Positions 32,765-40,557 of a stretch of 64,000 nucleotides of DNA are shown one piece after another. The DNA comes from PNNG01 sp964577055 (GTDB lineage Bacteria; Bacteroidota; Bacteroidia; UBA7662), in assembly GCA_964577055.1 (NCBI GenBank), contig CAZNWC010000003.1:1-64000 (forward strand). Direction: 5' to 3'. The notes beneath the pieces were generated by a model. That model ran no database searches. It was not told where the DNA came from and saw nothing but the letters and a program-made list of their open reading frames with translations. The number at the start of each line of letters is the position of its first letter. Within the stretch, counting starts at the first letter, position 1. The translations under genes and the position numbers were made by a program.

Positions 32765-33929
32765 ACAGGCAGCAGCACTTACGCCTTGGGTGGTGGCACA
32801 AAGGCGCCATCTGCATATGCAGCCCGAATTGTCATTCGAAGAGGCACAAACAGCAGCCTTCGTGCAGCAGCACCTGCGCGATTTGGACATTGCATTTACC
32901 CCCGATGTGGCTGGCCATGGGGTAGTAGGCATGATTTACGGAAAAAATCCCGACAAAAAAGTGGTGGCCCTGCGCGCCGATATGGATGCATTGCCCATTG
33001 TTGAAAGCAATGACGTGCCTTACAAATCAACAAAACCAGGTATCATGCATGCTTGTGGACACGATGCGCACACAGCCAGTTTATTGGGGGCTGCTGCCAT
33101 TTTGCAATCGGTGCGTGAGCAATTTGAAGGAAGTGTAAAACTCGTATTCCAGCCTGCTGAGGAGCGTCTGCCAGGCGGGGCTTCCCTCATGATCAAAGCC
33201 GGAGTGCTTGAAAATCCAAAACCGGCCAGCATCATTGGCCAACACGTGATGCCGCTCCTACCAGCAGGCAAAGTAGGTTTTAGAAGTGGTATGTACATGG
33301 CATCGGCCGATGAAATCACCATGACCGTGCGCGGCAAAGGCGGCCATGCAGCCATGCCGCACCTGAATACCGATACCGTGATGATAACCGCACAAATTCT
33401 GGTGGCCTTGCAACAAATTGTAAGTCGGTATGCCAATCCAACCACCCCTTCGGTACTCTCCTTCGGCAAAATAACCGCCAATGGGGCGTTTAACATCATC
33501 CCCAATGAAGTGGTTGTGCTGGGTACCTTTAGGACTATGGATGAAAAATGGAGGGCTGAAGCTCACCACCGCATGAAACAAATGGCCGAAGAAATGGCCA
33601 AATCAATGGGAGCAAGCTGCGATTTCAGCATCCATGTGGGTTATCCGTATTTGGTGAACGAGCCCCAATTGACGGCACGGGCAAAGGATGCCGCCATGGC
33701 CTACATGGGCGCAGAAAATGTGGTTGAGCTCGATTTATGGATGGCTGCCGAAGACTTTGCATACTACAGCCAGGTAACCGATGCCTGTTTTTACCGCTTG
33801 GGCACGCGCAATGAAGCGCGCGGAATTGTTTCAGCCGTACATACCCCCACGTTCGACATTGATGAAACAGCCTTGGAAACAGGTTGTGGCCTCATGGCAT
33901 GGTTGGCCGTGCAAGAATTACAAGCCTGA
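32742..33929 (+). CDS. M20-family amidohydrolase (N-acyl-amino-acid/hippurate hydrolase type)
   Basis: A 395-residue zinc-dependent M20D peptidase/amidohydrolase. RADMDALPI, HACGHDAHTASLLGAA, FQPAEERLPGGA and GKGGHAAMPH are the metal and dimer-domain blocks of aminoacylase/IAA-amino-acid-hydrolase relatives (Cys-His metal motif near 105, EE near 140). It has no signal peptide. It removes acyl groups from amino acids or small peptides; the substrate is not predictable. It is the last gene of the secA unit, ending in a 12-nt convergent overlap. Confidence 0.92.
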   Translation: MLIEQIRKQAAALTPWVVAQRRHLHMQPELSFEEAQTAAFVQQHLRDLDIAFTPDVAGHGVVGMIYGKNPDKKVVALRADMDALPIVESNDVPYKSTKPGIMHACGHDAHTASLLGAAAILQSVREQFEGSVKLVFQPAEERLPGGASLMIKAGVLENPKPASIIGQHVMPLLPAGKVGFRSGMYMASADEITMTVRGKGGHAAMPHLNTDTVMITAQILVALQQIVSRYANPTTPSVLSFGKITANGAFNIIPNEVVVLGTFRTMDEKWRAEAHHRMKQMAEEMAKSMGASCDFSIHVGYPYLVNEPQLTARAKDAAMAYMGAENVVELDLWMAAEDFAYYSQVTDACFYRLGTRNEARGIVSAVHTPTFDIDETALETGCGLMAWLAVQELQA

Positions 33930-34376
33930 CGGCTTGCCCAGTCCTTTTTCAAAAGCTTGAATAGCTGCTCTGTAGGCATCAGGCATCGGAATGGTGCGTT
34001 GCTGGCGATAATCGTATACCACAAGCACAGCACGAGCCACTGTAATGATTTTCTCTCCGGCAGGATGCTGTTTTACCACCATGTATTCCATTTCAAAACT
34101 TTTGTTGCCAAGCACCGAAGTGCGCATGTGCACCTCCGCCTTGTCGCGGGGGAAAAGCGGCTCCAAATAATGTAAGGTGTTGCTGGCCAGGATCATCCCC
34201 ACCTCATCCCAATTCCAACCGACCACATCCCGGAAATAATCAATGCGTGCTTGTTCGAAATAACTCAAATACACAGCATTGTTGACGTGTTGCAAAGCAT
34301 CGATGTCGGCCCACCGGATGTGGATAGGACTGCTGAATAAAAAATGTTCGCGCGCAGGAATTTTGAAATCGGGCAT
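33918..34376 (-). CDS. Acyl-CoA thioesterase, 4HBT/YbgC-FadM type
   Basis: A 152-residue hotdog-fold thioesterase. The active-site block RWADIDALQHVNNAVYLSYFEQARIDYF is characteristic of the 4-hydroxybenzoyl-CoA thioesterase/YbgC group, with Asp in the DIDAxxHVNN motif. It probably hydrolyses acyl-CoA esters in the cytoplasm. It is transcribed toward the amidohydrolase and divergent from the PAS gene. Confidence 0.9.
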   Translation of the reverse strand: MPDFKIPAREHFLFSSPIHIRWADIDALQHVNNAVYLSYFEQARIDYFRDVVGWNWDEVGMILASNTLHYLEPLFPRDKAEVHMRTSVLGNKSFEMEYMVVKQHPAGEKIITVARAVLVVYDYRQQRTIPMPDAYRAAIQAFEKGLGKPSGL

Positions 34377-34386
34377 GTTGAATCCT

Positions 34387-34394
34387 TAAATTTG
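34387..34394 (+). promoter_or_regulatory. PAS-gene promoter element TAAATTTG
   Basis: TAnnTTTG match 19 nt before the ATG at 34414, indicating that the disrupted gene still has its promoter. Confidence 0.5.
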
Positions 34395-34413
34395 AGAATC
34401 GATCCTTTTGGAG

Positions 34414-34887
34414 ATGGATAAAAAAGCAAACAAAGAAACTGAAATCGATTGGCTTGACCTAAAGGAAAGGCTCAAACGCCAGTCGGGTATGTTTGGCGTG
34501 CAAACGGGTACCAACAGCTTGCAAGCCCAATGGATGCGCCTGTTCAGTTTTTTTCAGCACAGTACAGAGGGCATGTTGTTGCTCGATGCCGAAGGACAGG
34601 TATTGATGGCCAATCGCGCATGTCAACACATTTTTGACCGCAATCAAGCCGATTTGCTGGCCACTGACGTATATACCCTATTCCCCTTGAAAATGGCTGT
34701 TGACCGCGAGCCGAAAGCCTGGTTGAAGGCGGTAGCGGTAAACAGATTGTATAGCACGGGCGATAGCATGCGTAACTGCAAAACCTATGATTTGCGCGAA
34801 GTGGGCATTGAGGCCAATGGAGACGAAAAGCTCATCCAAGTATACATCCGTGAGGTGACCGAGCTGGTACGTCAAGCAGAATATTAA
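34414..34887 (+). CDS. PAS-domain fragment 1 of the disrupted gene
   Basis: The 157 codons before the first stop. ATG is preferred over a TTG two codons upstream. A helical N-terminus (LDLKERLKRQSGMFG) is followed by one PAS domain (about 40-150: FFQHSTEGMLLLDAEGQVLM to IQVYIREVTEL). This piece could be translated on its own. Confidence 0.6.
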   Translation: MDKKANKETEIDWLDLKERLKRQSGMFGVQTGTNSLQAQWMRLFSFFQHSTEGMLLLDAEGQVLMANRACQHIFDRNQADLLATDVYTLFPLKMAVDREPKAWLKAVAVNRLYSTGDSMRNCKTYDLREVGIEANGDEKLIQVYIREVTELVRQAEY

Positions 34888-34902
34888 GCCGAACAAACTG
34901 GC

Positions 34903-35187
34903 ATGTTCATTCAAATGCTTGGCCATGCCCGCGAACCTATGATTTTGCTCGATGCTTCCTTGATCATTTTTGAATTAAACGAAGTGGCCGCCCTTATGAT
35001 GCACGGCATTACCGTGCCGCTGCATGAAAAAGGGGAGTCGTATCTCGATTTTGCCAATCCTGGTCGGGCCAAGGAAAAGGGTTGGGAGATTTTCTGGGAA
35101 GTTTTGTCAGGCTTGGTGTTAGAGCGCAATATCGAATGGCCTTCGCCCATCGGAGGCAACGCTATTCACTGGCTGCTCACCTACTAG
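34903..35187 (+). CDS. PAS-domain fragment 2 of the disrupted gene
   Basis: 94 codons in the same frame between the first and second stops, reading MFIQMLGHAREPMILLDASL to NAIHWLLTY, most of a second PAS domain. It lacks its final strand, which lies beyond the next stops (GEMAGVLISG). Unlikely to fold alone. Confidence 0.4.
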   Translation: MFIQMLGHAREPMILLDASLIIFELNEVAALMMHGITVPLHEKGESYLDFANPGRAKEKGWEIFWEVLSGLVLERNIEWPSPIGGNAIHWLLTY

Positions 35188-35307
35188 CCCTTGAATGACG
35201 TTTAAGGAGAAATGGCAGGGGTGTTGATCAGTGGGTTGGAGCAAACCCGCGAAAGGGCCTGGCAAGCACAGTTAAGCGAATAAGCCGATCGATTGCGCTG
35301 GTCGGAA

Positions 35308-36621
35308 ATGCGGCAAGATGCAGCCATGTGTGTGGTGGATACTGCGTTCAAATTCAAGTATGTGGGCGGGGCATTGGGCCAATGGCTTGGTCATGCAGCG
35401 ACACGCCTTCAAGGAACTTCGTTTGGGAAATTGCTGCCCGCCAAATGCCCGGTCATGGCTGAATTACAAGCATGGCTCAACGCACCCTATGAGTCTTATA
35501 CCGGTATTTGGGAAATGCTCAGGCCCGATAAAACGACGGTTCGTTTGGGTGTGACGGCTCATTTTGAGGAATTGGTAGCTTCAAAGGAGGGGAGACTGGT
35601 CTTGCATTTCCACCTACAGGCACCGCACGATCTGCTGGCGGCAAAGGAGCATGCATTTGCTGCCGTTCTCCAATTAAACAAGGAACAGCCTGTTGTGCAC
35701 CTGCTCATGTTCGACCAAAATGGACGAATCATCAACCCTAATAACTGGCCTCCACCAAAGCTCGATAAAGCAGGTGACCCTCCAGAAAACCTTGTGCAGG
35801 TCCTGCGTGCTTTGGGCAAACAGCCGAACCTACTGCTGCAAAAATGGGAAGCAGCTCAACGAGCGGTCTTGCCCTTTGAGGTGCAGCATGCCGACCCGGG
35901 CCTGCATTGGGAATTGTGGGAATTAGCTGTCGGAGATGATCAAAAAATGGTGCTGCTTGCCCTCGTAGATGGTACCGTAAAAAAGCGTATTCCTGCACTT
36001 GAAAAGGAAGTGTTGCGTTTGCATGCCCAGCTCGATAGGCGGACTGCGGAAGTAACAGCATGGCGCACCGCCTTTGGATTGTTGGAACGTGTTTTCAGCA
36101 GTTTCAGTTGGGAATACAGCCGTGAAAAAGAACGATTCACGCTTTTAACACCCGGACAAATCTTGTTTTTTGGTCATCCAGGCCAAGATATTGCCGTTCG
36201 TGAATTGTATTCCTATTTGCATCCAGCCGATGCCAAACAGTTTATCGAAGAGGTAGAATCCGTGCGTGAATTGGGGGTCGATGGTTGGGCAAGGGTCCGT
36301 AATGCACATGATGATTTTGATCAATGGCATTATCAATTCATGCGTTTGGAGCAAAACTGGTTGCAATTGCCCACCGACTGGTCTTTGCAGCGTTTCGACA
36401 GTCTCGCGGGGGTAGCACAAACCCGCTTGGCAGCTGAAGTATGCAGTATGCGACTGCCGGGAAGTCTATTTCAATTTGAATATTTCAATGCCTTTACCCA
36501 ACGATGGATGTTCGTTTGGATTTATACGACACAAAATATTAGGGCCGTGTACTTGCAGCAAATGAAAGCGAGAAAGCACGGTTTGGCGATGCCTGAACTT
36601 TTGGGCATTCCAGAGGTTTGA
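35308..36621 (+). CDS. PAS-domain fragment 3 of the disrupted gene
   Basis: 437 codons after the last stop, starting at the first in-frame ATG (a TTG lies five codons earlier). Three PAS-like segments (near 10-110, 120-215 and 255-370) are separated by a coiled coil (RIPALEKEVLRLHAQLDRR). The frame stays open to a TGA after LLGIPEV. No histidine-kinase, cyclase or phosphatase domain is present. Confidence 0.6.
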   Translation: MRQDAAMCVVDTAFKFKYVGGALGQWLGHAATRLQGTSFGKLLPAKCPVMAELQAWLNAPYESYTGIWEMLRPDKTTVRLGVTAHFEELVASKEGRLVLHFHLQAPHDLLAAKEHAFAAVLQLNKEQPVVHLLMFDQNGRIINPNNWPPPKLDKAGDPPENLVQVLRALGKQPNLLLQKWEAAQRAVLPFEVQHADPGLHWELWELAVGDDQKMVLLALVDGTVKKRIPALEKEVLRLHAQLDRRTAEVTAWRTAFGLLERVFSSFSWEYSREKERFTLLTPGQILFFGHPGQDIAVRELYSYLHPADAKQFIEEVESVRELGVDGWARVRNAHDDFDQWHYQFMRLEQNWLQLPTDWSLQRFDSLAGVAQTRLAAEVCSMRLPGSLFQFEYFNAFTQRWMFVWIYTTQNIRAVYLQQMKARKHGLAMPELLGIPEV

Positions 36622-36742
36622 GAAATGCAGAAGCTTTTATCAGATTTGGATGAAGGTGATATTTTTAATTTATCATTGACACACTTTTGTATATTTATCC
36701 GCTGAGAATGTGGCAGGCTTTTTCAGAAAGAAATAGGACCGC

Positions 36743-37138
36743 ATGAAAGTGTTGATTACAGATGATGATCCCATTCTAATCATGGTATGTACACGCCTGA
36801 TGAAAATCACTGGGTTTTCAGAAGAGGTGATGGCAGCACGTGAAGGGAAGGAAGCGGTTGAAATGCTGAAAAATTTGATTGGCCAGCCTGCTGAAGCTTT
36901 ACCGGCGGTAATCTTGCTCGATATCAATATGCCAGTGATGAACGGTTGGGAGTTTTTGGAAGAATATCTCCGGATCATAGACCAATTCAAAGCCATCATT
37001 CCGGTTTTTATGCTGAGCTCAACCATCGACCAAGCCGATTTCGACAAGGCAAAGTCATACCACGTAGTGAAAGGATTTTACAGCAAGCCCCTCACCAAAG
37101 AAAATTTGTACGAAATCGAAGGTCTTGTCAAAGGCTGA
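36743..37138 (+). CDS. CheY-like response-regulator receiver
   Basis: A 131-residue single receiver domain: acidic pocket DDD (7-9), phospho-acceptor Asp in ILLDINMPVMNGWEF (near 62), Thr/Ser in MLSSTIDQ and conserved Lys in YSKPLTKE. There is no output domain, so it would act by protein contact or in a phosphorelay. It follows the disrupted PAS gene by 121 bp and has no cognate kinase in the window. Confidence 0.9.
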   Translation: MKVLITDDDPILIMVCTRLMKITGFSEEVMAAREGKEAVEMLKNLIGQPAEALPAVILLDINMPVMNGWEFLEEYLRIIDQFKAIIPVFMLSSTIDQADFDKAKSYHVVKGFYSKPLTKENLYEIEGLVKG

Positions 37139-37150
37139 AAACATAAAAGC

Positions 37151-37181
37151 TTTGCAGTCAGCGCTTTTGAACCTACTTTTG
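37151..37181 (+). promoter_or_regulatory. rbfA promoter, full -33/-7 pair
   Basis: TTTG (37151-37154), 19 bp spacer, TACTTTTG (37174-37181): the textbook Bacteroidota promoter. The start codon follows 4 nt after the -7 element, so the mRNA is probably leaderless. Confidence 0.75.
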
Positions 37182-37185
37182 CGCC

Positions 37186-37533
37186 ATGAATGAAACAAAG
37201 CGACAGCTCCGCGTCGCGAAATTGATTCAGCAAGAAATTGCTGAAATCCTGCAACGTGAGTTGCCTGGACTTACTGCTGGAGGATTAACCACCATTACCA
37301 AGGTACGTGTGACCCCAGATTTATCTTTGGCGCGCTACTATGTAAGCGTACTGGGTCAGCAAAAGCAACTTACTGTTGACAAACTGAATGAGGCCAGGGC
37401 AGACGTACGCCTACGTTTAGGACAGCGCTTGCGTCATCAACTGCGCATTGTGCCGCAATTGGAATGTTATTTAGACGATTCCTTAGATTACATCGATAAC
37501 ATTGACCGTTTGTTGAACGGGGGACAAGCCTGA
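37186..37533 (+). CDS. rbfA: Ribosome-binding factor A
   Basis: A 115-residue KH-like protein needed for late maturation of the 30S subunit and cold adaptation. The family pattern is clear: RQLRVAKLIQQEIAEILQREL at the N-terminus, LTTITKVRVTPDLSLARYYVSVL in the middle and the C-terminal LRIVPQLECYLDDSLDYIDNIDRLL. It is the first gene of a likely three-gene unit with a methyltransferase and a LolC/E-type permease. Confidence 0.95.
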   Translation: MNETKRQLRVAKLIQQEIAEILQRELPGLTAGGLTTITKVRVTPDLSLARYYVSVLGQQKQLTVDKLNEARADVRLRLGQRLRHQLRIVPQLECYLDDSLDYIDNIDRLLNGGQA

Positions 37534-37542
37534 CGGCCAGCC

Positions 37543-38352
37543 ATGCAACACGACGAATTACGAAAAACGCTTTCGGAAATATTTAAAAACCGGCCCCATT
37601 TCAGGTCGCTTTTTTATGTGCTCATCGACATCTTGATTGTGAGCTTTTGGCACATCCGGCGGGGGATATTGTCGTTTGCGCGTGCGCATCAAGGGCCAGT
37701 GCATGTGCTCGATGCTGGTACGGGTCTTGGGCAGTATGTATATTATCTCACGCGCAACTTCCCCGATTGGAATATTTATGCTACCGATGTTTCTGCCAAT
37801 GAAATTTGCGAATGCAACCGCTATTTCCATCGCTTGCAATACGAAAGGGTGCTGTTCAGAACAGAAGACTTGCAGGAAATGCATCGTGAAGATGTGTATG
37901 ATTTGATTCTTGCGGTGAATGTGGTGGAATATGTAGCCGATGATCGATTGGTGATGGAGAATTTTTACCAGGCGCTCAAACCTGGGGGCATGCTGTTGAT
38001 GTCGATGCAGTCGGATAAATCGAAGGTAATTCAGCCCAATTTCACCAATAAATTGCTGGGCAATAAGGCGGTGAGCCACCGTTACAACAATTTGGAGCTT
38101 AAAAAAATCCTCAAGGAGTTGGGGTATAAACACATCAAGGCACATTATGCTTATGGTGCATCGGGTCGTTTGTCAACGATGATTGGGGTAAGTGCTCCTA
38201 AATATTTGTTGCGGCAAAGCAAGGCGTTTTTGTACATCCTGCCTATTTATTATCTGTTTTGTTATCCATTGGTTTTTGTGCTTAATACCATTGATGCGTA
38301 TTTTGTGCACTTGAGTGGCAGCGAGCTGGTAGTTCGTGCCTACAAAGCCTGA
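37543..38352 (+). CDS. Class I SAM-dependent methyltransferase
   Basis: A 269-residue protein with a Rossmann methyltransferase core: motif I VHVLDAGTGLGQ (near 48-59), acidic end of strand 2 (IYATDVS), and YDLILAVNVVEYVADD as motif IV. The C-terminal 45 residues are hydrophobic and aromatic (FLYILPIYYLFCYPLVFVL), suggesting membrane association. The substrate is unknown; related proteins act on quinones, lipids or sugars. It lies between rbfA and the permease, with gaps of 9 and 2 bp. Confidence 0.88.
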   Translation: MQHDELRKTLSEIFKNRPHFRSLFYVLIDILIVSFWHIRRGILSFARAHQGPVHVLDAGTGLGQYVYYLTRNFPDWNIYATDVSANEICECNRYFHRLQYERVLFRTEDLQEMHREDVYDLILAVNVVEYVADDRLVMENFYQALKPGGMLLMSMQSDKSKVIQPNFTNKLLGNKAVSHRYNNLELKKILKELGYKHIKAHYAYGASGRLSTMIGVSAPKYLLRQSKAFLYILPIYYLFCYPLVFVLNTIDAYFVHLSGSELVVRAYKA

Positions 38353-38354
38353 TC

Positions 38355-39587
38355 ATGCTCCGTTTCGTTATTTTGCGGTATTTGGTTGCGAAAAAACGCA
38401 CCAACTTCATCAATCTCATCACTGGTATTTCTTTTTTGGGTGTTTGGGTGGGTACAGCAGCGCTTGTGGTTGTGTTGAGCGTGTACAATGGCCTCGAGGG
38501 GCTTACAGAAAGCCTTTACAGCAAGTTTAATCCTGATTTGCGTGTTCGTCCGGCGCTTGGCAAGTGGATGGACACCAACACTTTGCGTTCTTTTGTAGAA
38601 AATGCCGATGAGGTGGCCGAATGGTCGTTTACGCTCGAAGAAAATGCACTGATTCGGTATGGCGAAAAGGAGGTGGTAGGTGTGGTCAAAGGAGTTGACG
38701 AAGGATTTGCGGAAGTAACGCAGCTGCCTGCAGCGATGATGCGGGGCGAATATGTGTTGCGTGATGGCTTTGGATTGCCCTATGCCATGGTGGGCAGCGG
38801 TTTGGGATACCATCTGCAAATTTCGCTGAATGATTTTAGGCGTGGGATTGAAGTATACATGCCCAGGCGTGGGGCCAAGCTAAACCTGATGCAACCTGAA
38901 AGTGCATTCATACAACGCAATTTGCAGCCCGCTGGCGTGTTTGATGTGCAACCCGAAATCAATGAACAATACATGCTTGTTCCCCTTGTTTTTTTGCAAG
39001 AGCTGCTCCAACTCGAATCAAATCTTGTTGGTTCGTTGGAGGTGAAGCTAAAACCTGGTGTTTCTGCCGAAAAAGTGATGACCGATTGGCAGATGAAATT
39101 GGGAGATGGCTATGAGGTGAAAGACCGATACAGGCAAGAAGAGGCGTTGTTCAAAATATTCAGATCGGAGAAGTGGTGGACCTATTTTTTCTTGCTACTG
39201 ATTGTATTGGTAGCTGCGCTCAACCTCATTGGTTCTTTGTCGATGTTGGTGATTGAAAAGAAGCGCGATATTGCCATTCTCAGCAGTTTAGGGGCATCGG
39301 CCCGTCAGTTGTTTGCCTTGTTTTTTGGTCTGGGAATGCTCATTACGGGTATAGGAACCGTTTTGGGTTTGTTGAGTGGCGCCCTGCTGGTGACCTTGCA
39401 ACAACACTATGGTTTTGTACAATTTGCAGGCGAAGGCAGCTTCTTGATCAGTGCCTATCCGGTTGCCCTGCAAGGGAGTGATATGGTTGCGGTTGCGGCC
39501 GGAGTGCTGCTCATCGGCGCCTTGTGTGCTTTTTATCCGGCGAGCAAGGCAGCAAGGCAAACGGTAGCTGAACATTTAAGGGCATAA
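38355..39587 (+). CDS. LolC/LolE-type ABC permease (MacB/FtsX fold)
   Basis: A 410-residue inner-membrane protein: N-terminal helix (FINLITGISFLGVWVGTAALVVVL), large periplasmic domain (about 50-270), then three C-terminal helices (TYFFLLLIVLVAALNLIGSL, FALFFGLGMLITGIGTVLGLL, MVAVAAGVLLIGALCAFYP), the four-helix MacB/FtsX arrangement. The DIAILSSLGASARQLFALFF block is the coupling segment of lipoprotein-releasing permeases. An rbfA-linked copy is common in Bacteroidota. The ATPase (LolD) is not nearby. Confidence 0.9.
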   Translation: MLRFVILRYLVAKKRTNFINLITGISFLGVWVGTAALVVVLSVYNGLEGLTESLYSKFNPDLRVRPALGKWMDTNTLRSFVENADEVAEWSFTLEENALIRYGEKEVVGVVKGVDEGFAEVTQLPAAMMRGEYVLRDGFGLPYAMVGSGLGYHLQISLNDFRRGIEVYMPRRGAKLNLMQPESAFIQRNLQPAGVFDVQPEINEQYMLVPLVFLQELLQLESNLVGSLEVKLKPGVSAEKVMTDWQMKLGDGYEVKDRYRQEEALFKIFRSEKWWTYFFLLLIVLVAALNLIGSLSMLVIEKKRDIAILSSLGASARQLFALFFGLGMLITGIGTVLGLLSGALLVTLQQHYGFVQFAGEGSFLISAYPVALQGSDMVAVAAGVLLIGALCAFYPASKAARQTVAEHLRA

Positions 39588-39612
39588 AAAAAGGCGGCTA
39601 TTCGCCGCCTTA
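39585..39612. terminator. Bidirectional terminator between convergent genes
   Basis: AAGGCGGC-tattc-GCCGCCTT. The A-run on the left gives a strong T-run for minus-strand transcripts, ending the MORN-protein gene. The stem also sits directly behind the permease stop. Confidence 0.85.
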
Positions 39613-39628
39613 CGTGCTGGTGAGGCAA

Positions 39629-40111
39629 TTATTTCGCTTGTGCGTTGCTCGATTCGTTTTCAAGCTGCTTGCGATCGCTTACCTTACCACGCTCATCAAA
39701 CATGGCCCACTCACCCACCGGCTCACCGTTTTTGTACGTTAACTTATAGCGTAGGTTTCCTTCGGTATCCCATACCAACCATTCGCCATCTTTGTTGCCG
39801 TTATGGAAATGAGCAGTGCTCATCAATTGTCCGTTTTCGTTGTAGGCCGACCAACTGCCGTGCTTCTGACCGGCGAGGTAGTAACCTGTTTCTTTTACTT
39901 GACCGTTTTCGTAAAAACGTGTGATTTTACCTTCTGGTTTGCCATTCACAAAGGCAATTTCAGCCGTTTTTTGGTCGGCCGCATTGTACATCACTTTTAA
40001 GCCGGTAAAACTTTCGCCATTACCACCTGCAGCGATCAACTCAACCCGTTGTGCCAATAGCACGCCGCTGCTCAGTAACAAGGCCACGAGGGCCATCAGC
40101 ATCTTTTTCAT
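39629..40111 (-). CDS. Exported MORN-repeat protein
   Basis: A 160-residue protein with a signal peptide (about 1-20, ending LLAQ) and four to five MORN_2-type repeats of about 22 residues (GKPEGKITRFYENGQVKETGYY, GQKHGSWSAYNENGQL, GNKDGEWLVWDTEGNLRYKLTY, GEPVGEWAMFDERGKV). Such proteins are often mislabelled YwqK-family antitoxins; no toxin is near. It is probably a periplasmic or surface scaffold. The leader has an unusually strong purine-rich site (GAGGAGGAG) 2-3 nt before the ATG and a TAACTTTG promoter element at 40132-40139. Confidence 0.85.
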   Translation of the reverse strand: MKKMLMALVALLLSSGVLLAQRVELIAAGGNGESFTGLKVMYNAADQKTAEIAFVNGKPEGKITRFYENGQVKETGYYLAGQKHGSWSAYNENGQLMSTAHFHNGNKDGEWLVWDTEGNLRYKLTYKNGEPVGEWAMFDERGKVSDRKQLENESSNAQAK

Positions 40112-40437
40112 ATCTCCTCCTCTTGTTATGTCAAAGTTAACGAAATATTAACTTAATGTTAACTAAGGGGGTTCAAAAAATTTATTATTTCTTTGACATA
40201 ATTGCAAGTAATTGAAATACAGGCATATGAATATGGTTGGAGCCTCAATATTTTGATGATAAAACCACCCAATCTGTTAACATTGAGGTAATATTGGGGT
40301 AAAATCGACCGGATGTATGCTGTGATTTTGGCTTTTGGGCTGCCGAATAGTTGGAGTTTCGGCTTTGGTTTAGCTGCTTTGCCGGTGTTTGCCGGGCCAA
40401 TGGTATGCCGAAACACTGTATCTCCTTATCTTGCTGC
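40112..40437. other. AT-rich intergenic region
   Basis: No gene supported. It holds the MORN-gene promoter and several spaced TTAAC/GTTAA blocks (for example TTAAC-ttaat-GTTAA near 40149-40163) that could be an operator. The rest has no evident structure. Confidence 0.45.
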
Positions 40438-40557
40438 GTGGATTTAAAGCACCGCCAATGGATCCGGCGACTGGGATGGGCCGGGTTTTTATTTTTTTTG
40501 ATAAAAGGCCTTGTTTGGCTGGCTGTATTCTACGGTCTGGGCAAGTGGTTAGGTTAA
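40438..40557 (+). CDS. 39-residue membrane protein
   Basis: A short protein starting at GTG (MDLKHRQWIRRLG) with one hydrophobic helix (WAGFLFFLIKGLVWLAVFYGLG). A basic, Trp-containing start followed by such a helix is a pattern I have seen in tiny Bacteroidota proteins. The start is supported by TATCTTG four bases upstream, the same layout as the leaderless housekeeping genes. Upstream in-frame ATGs would add residues with no resemblance. It overlaps the convergent epimerase gene by 4 nt. Function unknown. Confidence 0.55.
   Translation: MDLKHRQWIRRLGWAGFLFFLIKGLVWLAVFYGLGKWLG

Larger units (their letters stand above)
34414..36621 (+). pseudogene. Multi-PAS signalling protein interrupted by four in-frame stop codons
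   Basis: One continuous reading frame of 735 codons with no frameshift, broken by TAA at 34885, TAG at 35185, TAA at 35203 and TAA at 35281. Read through, it is a string of PAS-like domains with coiled-coil linkers and no kinase domain. The local context at each stop (EY-stop-AEQTG, LLTY-stop-PLNDV-stop-GEMAGV, QLSE-stop-ADRLR) fits a glutamine, so each could be a single C-to-T change of CAA/CAG. All four fall within 400 bp; the remaining 446 codons are clean. Nonsense decay is the simplest reading; read-through is the alternative. A CheY-like receiver follows. Confidence 0.75.

Noticed and set aside
34885..35283. Reassigned genetic code with UAA/UAG read as Gln
   Set aside because: All other genes in the window end normally at TAA or TAG, so a genome-wide code change is excluded.
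39629..40111. YwqK-type antitoxin of a toxin-antitoxin pair
   Set aside because: Signal peptide and MORN repeats are visible but no toxin gene is adjacent; the antitoxin label is a common annotation artefact.
40159..40416. 85-codon minus-strand frame
   Set aside because: Lies in AT-rich intergenic DNA, with no signal or family pattern.
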